A DNA stretch of 10,978 nt, taken from assembly GCA_035540955.1 (NCBI GenBank), contig DATLFP010000141.1, positions 1 to 10,978 of the forward strand, in the 5' to 3' direction. Shown here one piece after another: positions 6,516-10,978 of the stretch. A program made the translations under genes and the position numbers. The DNA comes from DATLFP01 sp035540955 (GTDB taxonomy: Bacteria > Actinomycetota > Acidimicrobiia > Acidimicrobiales > CADCSY01). Numbering within the stretch: position 1 is the first letter of the stretch; each line of letters begins with the position of its first letter. The notes under the pieces are model-generated. The model did not search any database. It saw only the letters and a list, made by a program, of their open reading frames with translations, and was not told the DNA's origin.

Positions 6516-7208
6516 ATGACCATCGTTCACGACACCGACACGCTCGGCGACCTCGTCGCCGCCAACCCGGCTGCTGCCCGCGTCCTCGACGGCTTCGGGC
6601 TCGACTACTGCTGCCACGGCGACCGCAGCCTGGTCGACGCCTGCGCCGCCGCCGGCCTCGACGCTCGCACGGTCGCCGACGAGCTCGCGGGGCTCGACGT
6701 CGCCGGCGACACCGAGTGGACGACGCTCGCGCCGGACGAGCTGGCCGCCCACATCGTCGCGACGCACCACCGGTACCTGTGGGATGAGCTGCCGCTGCTC
6801 GAGTCGCTGGCCGCCAAGGTGCTCGACGTGCACGGCGAACGCCATCCCGAGCTGGGTGAGGTCCACGAGCTGGTCGTTGCGCTCCGAGCCGACCTCGAGC
6901 CCCATCTGACGAAGGAGGAGCGGGTGCTGTTCCCCGCCATCGAAGCACTCACGCGGGGCCAGCGCGAGTTCCCGTTCGGTCCGGTCGCCAACCCCATCCG
7001 GGTGATGATCATGGAGCACGATCGGGCCGGCGAGCTGCTCGCTCGCGTGCGCGCCGCCACCGGGGGCTACTCGGTGCCTGCTGACGGCTGTGCCAGCTAC
7101 CGCTCGCTGTACGAGCGCCTGGCCGCCCTGGAGCTGGACACCCACCAGCACATCCACAAGGAGAACCACGTCCTGTTCCCCGCCGCGCTCCGCCTCGCCG
7201 ACGCCTGA
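6516..7208 (+). CDS. ric: RIC/YtfE/ScdA-type iron-sulfur cluster repair di-iron protein
   Basis: A 230-residue cytoplasmic di-iron protein that repairs Fe-S clusters damaged by nitric oxide or peroxide. It has an N-terminal ScdA_N (DUF542) domain (about 8-60) with the signature GLDYCCHGDRSL and adjacent Cys32-Cys33. A hemerythrin-like four-helix domain follows (about 74-228). Probable iron ligands, matching the spacing of E. coli YtfE, are His85 (or 84), His106, His130, Glu134, His168, His212 and Glu216; all are present. Length is close to the 220-residue E. coli protein. The frame opens upstream, but ATG 6516 has GGAG (6505-6508) at a 7-base spacer and starts right before the domain. Its TGA (7206-7208) overlaps the heliorhodopsin ATG by one base, implying translational coupling. 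DevR-like boxes upstream of the cupin suggest NO/hypoxia control of the operon. Confidence 0.95.
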   Translation: MTIVHDTDTLGDLVAANPAAARVLDGFGLDYCCHGDRSLVDACAAAGLDARTVADELAGLDVAGDTEWTTLAPDELAAHIVATHHRYLWDELPLLESLAAKVLDVHGERHPELGEVHELVVALRADLEPHLTKEERVLFPAIEALTRGQREFPFGPVANPIRVMIMEHDRAGELLARVRAATGGYSVPADGCASYRSLYERLAALELDTHQHIHKENHVLFPAALRLADA

Positions 7209-8002
7209 TGGCCGTCGCCGCTCCCGCCATCGAGGGCGGCGGTCGGCACGAGAGCCGGCTGACACGAACGAAGAACCTGCGAGCGATCAACGTCGCCGTC
7301 GGGCTTGCTCACCTGGCGCAAGCGGCGCTGATGCTCGCGCTGAGCAACGACCTCGCGTTGCCGGTCACAGCGTCGTGGGCCGCCGGCGATCCCGTCGTAG
7401 CCCGGATGCCGGGGGTGCCCGAGGAGGTCTTCGCGCTCGCGATCGGCCCGGCGGTCGCGCTGTTCCTGCTCCTCGCGGCCATCGACCATCTGGTGGTCGC
7501 CGCGCCTGGCGTCCACCGCTGGTACGAGCGGCTGATCGACCGCGACCGCAACGACGTGCGCTGGATCGAGTACGCGCTCAGCGCGGCGCTGATGATGGTG
7601 CTGGTGAGCCGGTTCGCCGGGGTCGCCGACCTGGCTGCACTCATCGGTGTGTTCGCACTGACGACCTCGATGATCCTGTTCGGCCTCGTGATGGAGCGCC
7701 AGCAGCGTCCCGGGAGCGCCGACTGGAGCGCGTTCTGGTTCGGCTCGCTTGCGGGCGTGGTGCCGTGGGTGACCGTCGGGATCTACCTCGTCAACGGCGC
7801 GTCGCCCCCTGGGTTCGTCTATGCGATCGTCGCCATCCAGTTCGTCTTCTTCTTCAGCTTCGCCCTGAACATGGCGCTGCAGTACCTCCAGGTGGGCCGC
7901 TGGCGCGACTATCGCTTCGGCGAGGTCGTCTACATGCTGCTCAGCCTCGGGGCGAAGTCGGCTCTCGCCTGGCTGGTGTTCGCGAACGTGCTCAGGTCGT
8001 GA
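7208..8002 (+). CDS. heR: Heliorhodopsin (retinal-binding seven-helix photoreceptor)
   Basis: A 264-residue membrane protein with seven hydrophobic segments (roughly 26-46, 74-98, 118-137, 139-161, 174-195, 203-227, 238-261). It aligns by eye with heliorhodopsin 48C12 along most of its length. Shared features are SNDLALPVT (46-54) after helix 1, RWIEYALSAALM (118-129) in helix 3 with counterion Glu121, SMILFG (154-159), FWFGSLAGVVPW (176-187), PGFVYAI (201-207) and SLGAKSALAW (246-255) in helix 7, where Lys250 is the retinal Schiff-base lysine. His35 and His94 match the conserved internal His pair. Heliorhodopsins have a cytoplasmic N-terminus and a slow photocycle, and are generally regarded as light sensors rather than pumps. 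The 24-residue charged N-terminal tail is longer than in 48C12. ATG 7208 overlaps the RIC stop (TGATG). No retinal-synthesis gene is in the window. Confidence 0.97.
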   Translation: MAVAAPAIEGGGRHESRLTRTKNLRAINVAVGLAHLAQAALMLALSNDLALPVTASWAAGDPVVARMPGVPEEVFALAIGPAVALFLLLAAIDHLVVAAPGVHRWYERLIDRDRNDVRWIEYALSAALMMVLVSRFAGVADLAALIGVFALTTSMILFGLVMERQQRPGSADWSAFWFGSLAGVVPWVTVGIYLVNGASPPGFVYAIVAIQFVFFFSFALNMALQYLQVGRWRDYRFGEVVYMLLSLGAKSALAWLVFANVLRS

Positions 8003-8016
8003 TGTGACGGGCGACG

Positions 8017-8490
8017 TCAGCGAGGGCGGGGAGCGGGCTCGTCGAGGGCCGCGAGGACGAGCTCGGCGGCGTCAGCGATGGCGTCGAGCTGCGAGGGCGT
8101 GAGCCGGTCGACGAACAGGCGGCGCACGGTGGCAACGTGCCCCGGCGCGGCGGCCTCGATGGCTCGGCGCCCGCGGCTCGTGACGACGACGTAGGCGCCC
8201 CGGCGGTCCGAGTCGCACTTCTCCTTCTTCACGAGGCTCCGGTCGGCCATGCGGGCGACCTGATGCGAGAGCCGGCTCTTCTCCCAGCCGAGGGCCGCGG
8301 CCAGCTCGAACAGCCGCATCCGACCGTCGGGGCGGTCAGTCAGCACGACCAGCACGACGTAGTCCGGGTAGGACAGACCGGAGTCGGCAGCCAGCTGGCG
8401 AGCGAGCGCGCCGTCGAGGCGCATGTGCATGACCTGCAGGGAGCGCCATGCCCGCTCTTCGCGGTCGGTCAACCATCGAACGTCGTCCAC
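8017..8490 (-). CDS. MarR-family transcriptional regulator
   Basis: A 157-residue winged helix-turn-helix repressor-type protein, probably a dimer. After an N-terminal dimerisation helix, LSYPDYVVLVVL (39-50) leads into the DNA-binding domain: MRLFELAAALGWEKSRLSHQ (58-77) is the helix-turn-helix with the recognition helix at its end, followed by the wing containing the conserved DSDRRGAYVVVT (93-104). C-terminal helices complete the dimer interface. The start is GTG 8490, the first in-frame start after an upstream stop (8502-8500). It is divergent from yceI, and the region between holds overlapping palindromes suited to a MarR dimer, so it probably represses itself and the YceI gene. The ligand is unknown. 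Its 3' end converges on the heliorhodopsin stop with 14 bases between them. Confidence 0.94.
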   Translation of the reverse strand: MDDVRWLTDREERAWRSLQVMHMRLDGALARQLAADSGLSYPDYVVLVVLTDRPDGRMRLFELAAALGWEKSRLSHQVARMADRSLVKKEKCDSDRRGAYVVVTSRGRRAIEAAAPGHVATVRRLFVDRLTPSQLDAIADAAELVLAALDEPAPRPR

Positions 8491-8522
8491 GAGCCCACTC
8501 TACGTGCGGAATAGATGATACG

Positions 8523-8550
8523 TCCACTATGTTAGTGGATGCATCAACTA
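8523..8550. promoter_or_regulatory. Overlapping MarR-type operator palindromes
   Basis: TCCACTA (8523-8529) and TAGTGGA (8533-8539) form a perfect 7-base inverted repeat. TAGTGGATGCATCAACTA (8533-8550) is an 18-base palindrome with one mismatched pair. The central half-site TAGTGGAT is shared, giving three half-sites in 28 bases, in an AT-richer patch between the divergent marR and yceI starts and just before the yceI ribosome site. This geometry fits binding by the adjacent MarR protein at both promoters. Exact promoter elements are not clear. Confidence 0.65.
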
Positions 8551-8568
8551 CTTTGGAGGAACGACCTC

Positions 8569-9135
8569 ATGACCACGCTCACCACCCCCACCACCCTGAC
8601 CGGCACCTACACCATCGACCCGACCCACAGCCGGATCGGCTTCGTGGCCCGGCACGCCATGGTCACGAAGGTCCGCGGCTCGTTCAACGAGTTCGAGGGC
8701 TCCGGCTACTTCGACGCCGACAACCCGGCCGCCTCGCACCTGCAGCTCACGATCAGGGCCGCGAGCATCGACACCCGGAACGCCGACCGCGACGGGCACC
8801 TGCGCTCGAATGACTTCTTCGACATGGAGAGCCACCCGGAGATCACGTTCACCTCCACCGCCGTCGAGTCGACCGGAGGCGACGGCTACCGCGTGTCCGG
8901 CGACCTCACCATCAAGGGCGTCACCAAGCCCGTCACCGTCGACTTCGAGTACACCGGCGCCGCCGTCGACCCCTTCGACAACCAGCGCATCGGATTGGAG
9001 GGGAAGACCACCGTCAACCGCAAGGACTGGGGCATCAGCTGGAACGCCGCCCTCGACGCCGGCGGTGTGCTGGTCAGCGAGAAGGTGACCCTCGAGCTCG
9101 AGGTGTCTGCCATCCGCACCCCCGAGGCCGGCTAG
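8569..9135 (+). CDS. YceI-family lipid-binding (lipocalin-like) protein
   Basis: A 188-residue YceI-family protein, a lipocalin-like beta-barrel binding isoprenoid or other amphiphilic lipids. Recognisable blocks are YTIDPTHSRIGFVARHAMVT (14-33), NADRDGHLRSNDFFD (71-85), HPEITFTS (89-96), DLTIKGVTKPVTVDF (112-126) and NRKDWGISWN (150-159), all typical. There is no signal peptide, unlike E. coli YceI, so it is likely cytoplasmic, as in many actinobacterial members. ATG 8569 is preferred over an in-frame ATG at 8539 because it has GGAGG (8555-8559) nine bases upstream and the earlier one lies inside the operator region. It is divergent from and probably controlled by the MarR gene. Stress or quinone-related roles are suggested for the family, but the ligand here is unknown. 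Confidence 0.95.
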   Translation: MTTLTTPTTLTGTYTIDPTHSRIGFVARHAMVTKVRGSFNEFEGSGYFDADNPAASHLQLTIRAASIDTRNADRDGHLRSNDFFDMESHPEITFTSTAVESTGGDGYRVSGDLTIKGVTKPVTVDFEYTGAAVDPFDNQRIGLEGKTTVNRKDWGISWNAALDAGGVLVSEKVTLELEVSAIRTPEAG

Positions 9136-9152
9136 ACCTCGACACGCCGGGT

Positions 9153-9186
9153 CCTTCCGGGCCGGTGACACGACCGGCCCGGGAGG
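9153..9186 (+). terminator. Strong GC-rich hairpin after yceI
   Basis: CCGGGCCGGT (9157-9166) pairs perfectly with ACCGGCCCGG (9173-9182) across the loop GACACG. The stem extends outward by one G-T wobble and three more pairs to 14 bp (9153-9166 with 9173-9186). It begins 17 bases after the yceI stop and ends 14 bases before the VOC Shine-Dalgarno sequence. No U-run follows, so it is a GC-stem terminator or attenuator separating yceI from the VOC-methyltransferase pair. Confidence 0.55.
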
Positions 9187-9212
9187 GCCGCAGCTCGCCG
9201 AAAGGACGCAAC

Positions 9213-9731
9213 ATGGCCATCTCTCCCGTCCGCCTCAACCACGCCGTGCTCTTCGTGGCCGACCTCGACCGGTCGGTGCGCTTCTACACCGAGGTGTTCG
9301 GCATGGACGTCATCGCCCGCGAACCGCGAGCCAACGCCGCCTTCCTGCGACTGCCGCGCTCGGGCAACCACCACGACCTCGGCCTGTTCGGCGTCGGCGC
9401 CGCCGACGGCCCCAAGCGGCGCGGCGCCATTGGCTTGTACCACCTCGCGTGGCAGCTCGACACCATCGACGAGCTCGCCGCCGCCCGCGAGGTGCTGCTG
9501 GCCAGTGGGGCCTACACCGGCGAGTCGAGTCACGGGGCCACCAAGAGCCTCTATGGCGCCGATCCCGACGGCAACGAGTTCGAGCTCATGTGGATGCTCC
9601 CCCGAGACGAATGGGGCCCGTACGAGAACGCGGCGCCGATCGACCACCTCGATCTCGCGGGTGAGGTGGATCGGTGGAGCGGCGTGCGCACCGCCGGGCC
9701 GCCTCCGCCGGGAGCCGACATGCGAGGATGA
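9213..9731 (+). CDS. VOC-superfamily (glyoxalase/extradiol dioxygenase-like) metalloprotein
   Basis: A 172-residue vicinal-oxygen-chelate protein with two beta-alpha-beta-beta-beta modules: about 8-60 (LNHAVLFVADLDRSVRFYTE, 8-27) and about 75-130 (LYHLAWQ ... LYGADPDGNEFELMW). The 2-His-1-carboxylate metal site is intact: His10, His77 and Glu124. A HHDLGLF stretch (53-59) ends the first module. Such proteins are ring-cleaving dioxygenases, lyases or resistance enzymes; the substrate cannot be read from sequence. The C-terminal tail (about 135-172) extends past the fold and is Gly/Pro-rich. ATG 9213 has AAAGGA (9201-9206) at six bases. Its stop TGA (9729-9731) overlaps an ATG of the methyltransferase frame, so the two are co-transcribed and likely coupled, suggesting enzymes of one small-molecule pathway. 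Confidence 0.92.
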   Translation: MAISPVRLNHAVLFVADLDRSVRFYTEVFGMDVIAREPRANAAFLRLPRSGNHHDLGLFGVGAADGPKRRGAIGLYHLAWQLDTIDELAAAREVLLASGAYTGESSHGATKSLYGADPDGNEFELMWMLPRDEWGPYENAAPIDHLDLAGEVDRWSGVRTAGPPPPGADMRG

Positions 9732-9736
9732 CGCGC

Positions 9737-10543
9737 ATGTCCGCCGTCACGGAGCACTACGAGCGCTCGGACGCGCTCAGCAAGGTCCAGGCCGCGCTCG
9801 ATCGCCTCGCTCCGGATGGCCGGACGGTCACCCTCGACGAGCTCGCCGGGTTCGATCACTTCCACACCGCCGGGGCGCTGGCGACCGCCCGGATGGCCGA
9901 TCTCCTCGCACCGGGTCCCGACGACCTCGTCCTCGACGCGGGAGCCGGCCTCGGGGGACCGGCTCGGTACCTGGCCCAGCGAGTGGGCTGCCACGTCATC
10001 GGCATCGACCTCACACCGCAGTTCGTGGAGGTCGGGCGTCTGCTCAACACCCGGACCGGACTGGACGCGCTGGTGGAGCTCCGGGTCGGCGACATCACCA
10101 GCATCGACCTCGAAGACGGCGCCGTCGATCACGTGTGGACCCAGCACGTCGCCATGAACATCGCCGATCGGCCCTCGCTGTACCGAGAGATCCGTCGCGT
10201 CATGAAGCCCGGGGGACGGTTCGCGCTCTTCGACGTGATCGACGGCGGCGGGGGCGAGCTGCTGCTGCCGGTCCCGTGGGCGACCGAGCCGAGCCACAAC
10301 CACCTGGTCACCCGGGATCAGCTCCGCTCGCTGCTCGAGTCCGCGGGGTTCCGCATCGACCTCGACGACGACCCCGCGGCCGAGCTGCTCCCTGCCATGC
10401 AGAAGATGATGGAGGCGCCACCCGCGCACGGTCTCACGACCTCGATGTTCATCGACGACGTCGAGACCAAGGGCCCGCGCTACCTGCAGAACCTCGCCGA
10501 GGGGCGCACGGCGCTCTCGCTGATGGTGTGCACCGCCCTCTGA
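9737..10543 (+). CDS. Class I SAM-dependent methyltransferase
   Basis: A 268-residue class I (Rossmann-like) S-adenosylmethionine methyltransferase. The SAM site is clear: motif I LVLDAGAGLGG (64-74), acidic Asp91 in GIDLTP (89-94) for the SAM ribose, GDITSIDLEDGAVDHVW near residues 118-134, and the post-motif MKPGGRFALFDVI. The N-terminal helical cap (TEHYERSDALSK, DHFHTAGALATARMADLL) resembles the ubiquinone/tocopherol/dimethylglycine methyltransferase-like group, so a small metabolite is the likely acceptor. The start is uncertain: ATG 9728 gives ATGA overlap with the VOC stop (271 residues), while ATG 9737 has GAGG (9724-9727) nine bases upstream. I chose 9737. It is coupled to the VOC gene and converges on the DsrE gene. 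Family assignment is strong, substrate unknown. Confidence 0.93.
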   Translation: MSAVTEHYERSDALSKVQAALDRLAPDGRTVTLDELAGFDHFHTAGALATARMADLLAPGPDDLVLDAGAGLGGPARYLAQRVGCHVIGIDLTPQFVEVGRLLNTRTGLDALVELRVGDITSIDLEDGAVDHVWTQHVAMNIADRPSLYREIRRVMKPGGRFALFDVIDGGGGELLLPVPWATEPSHNHLVTRDQLRSLLESAGFRIDLDDDPAAELLPAMQKMMEAPPAHGLTTSMFIDDVETKGPRYLQNLAEGRTALSLMVCTAL

Positions 10544-10547
10544 ACCC

Positions 10548-10577
10548 GGATCGGACGACACGACCGTCTGACGATCC
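10548..10577. terminator. Candidate bidirectional terminator hairpin
   Basis: Between the convergent methyltransferase and DsrE genes, GGATCG (10548-10553) pairs with CGATCC (10572-10577). Inside, GACG (10554-10557) pairs with CGTC (10565-10568), leaving a 3-base bulge. The position suits a shared terminator, but the stem is interrupted and no T-run follows on either strand. Confidence 0.4.
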
Positions 10578-10586
10578 CGCCCGGCG

Positions 10587-10958
10587 CTAGTAGCTGAACG
10601 TCGTGGCCGCCTCGTCGCCGATCCAGCTCCACATCGGCACCGTCCCCTGGAGCTCCGCTCCGCTGATCAGCTGCGCCTCGTCGAGCTTCTTCGCGTTGAA
10701 GCAGATCGGGCACACGAGCAGCTCGCCGCCCTTCTCCGTGAACTGCTCGAACAGTCGCTCGAGCGGCGGGCAGCCGTCGCAGGACGTTCCGACCGCGACG
10801 CCCTTCTGCGCGACCCGCACCGCCTCCTTCGTCAGGAACATCGCTACCTGCTTGCCGGCGTCGAGCGCGGCGCCGCCGACGAGGAACGCGACGAGCACGC
10901 GCTCGGGGTCCTCGAGGCCGGTCGAAAGGTTGATCACGACCTTGTTGCCGTCCGCCAT
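10587..10958 (-). CDS. DsrE/DsrF-family small sulfur-relay-like protein
   Basis: A 123-residue cytoplasmic DsrE-fold protein. The opening KVVINLSTGLEDPERVLVAF (6-25) and GKQVAMFLTKEAV (35-47) are the usual first strand-helix units, with DVs replaced by a Gly/Ala-rich helix (28-34). Two CxxC motifs stand out, Cys60-x-x-Cys63 (SCDGCPPL) and Cys83-x-x-Cys86 (VCPICFNAK). The second lies where DsrE/TusD-like proteins carry their persulfide-bearing cysteine. A sulfur-carrier, thiol-redox or metal-binding role is likely, but the partner is unknown and no dsr or tus genes are nearby. ATG 10958 has AGGGG (10969-10965) six bases upstream. The gene is transcribed leftwards towards the methyltransferase; its promoter would lie beyond the right edge of the window. 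Confidence 0.88.
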   Translation of the reverse strand: MADGNKVVINLSTGLEDPERVLVAFLVGGAALDAGKQVAMFLTKEAVRVAQKGVAVGTSCDGCPPLERLFEQFTEKGGELLVCPICFNAKKLDEAQLISGAELQGTVPMWSWIGDEAATTFSY

Positions 10959-10978
10959 CTCATGCCCCTCTCTTGTAG

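Noticed and set aside
8548..9171. 207-codon minus-strand frame across yceI
   Set aside because: Gly/Val-rich shadow; the plus strand encodes a complete YceI protein with a strong ribosome site.
9430..10590. 386-codon plus-strand frame across the VOC and methyltransferase genes
   Set aside because: Arg/Pro/Ser-rich out-of-frame translation. Both real genes have full motif sets in other frames.
1..10978. CRISPR arrays, tRNA/rRNA genes, prophage or toxin-antitoxin modules
   Set aside because: No regularly spaced repeats, cloverleaf-like sequences, integrases or small paired toxin/antitoxin frames were seen. Essentially all DNA is accounted for by single-copy protein genes.

Overview
The window is GC-rich, tightly packed bacterial DNA. 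GTG as well as ATG starts, a mycobacterial-type LexA box and DevR/DosR-like boxes, and protein types common in soil and freshwater Actinobacteria (heliorhodopsin, DUF2867 SDR, MarR/YceI pair) suggest a high-GC actinobacterium. An Acidimicrobiia-like lineage is plausible but not proven. There is no rRNA, tRNA, CRISPR array or insertion sequence. No gene-free stretch exceeds about 160 bases.

Layout. (1) 106-723 (+): RibD-C/dihydrofolate-reductase-like protein, converging on (2) 736-2763 (-): UvrD/PcrA-type helicase. Its start region carries a 36-bp near-perfect palindrome whose centre is a consensus actinobacterial LexA (SOS) box. (3) 2827-4317 (-): stand-alone homologue of the large subunit of N,N-dimethylformamidase. 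(4) 4382-5908 (-): SDR oxidoreductase fused to a DUF2867 domain. (5) A 156-bp divergent region (5909-6064) with two adjacent DevR/DosR-like boxes and a -10-like hexamer facing right. (6) 6065-8002 (+): cupin, RIC-type di-iron Fe-S repair protein and heliorhodopsin, the last two joined by a TGATG stop/start overlap. (7) 8017-8490 (-): MarR regulator, divergent from (8) 8569-9135 (+): YceI protein, with overlapping operator-like palindromes between them. (9) 9213-9731 (+): VOC metalloenzyme, followed by (10) 9737-10543 (+): SAM methyltransferase, a coupled pair. (11) 10587-10958 (-): DsrE-family protein with two CxxC motifs.

The most interesting region is 5940-8002. A promoter with DevR-like operators appears to drive a cupin, a nitrosative/oxidative Fe-S repair protein and, translationally coupled to it, a light-sensing heliorhodopsin. 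I infer a module linking light and redox, NO or hypoxia signals to repair of iron centres. The gene identities of RIC and heliorhodopsin are strong. The regulation and the functional link are inference. The SOS-boxed helicase is a second, independent regulatory prediction.
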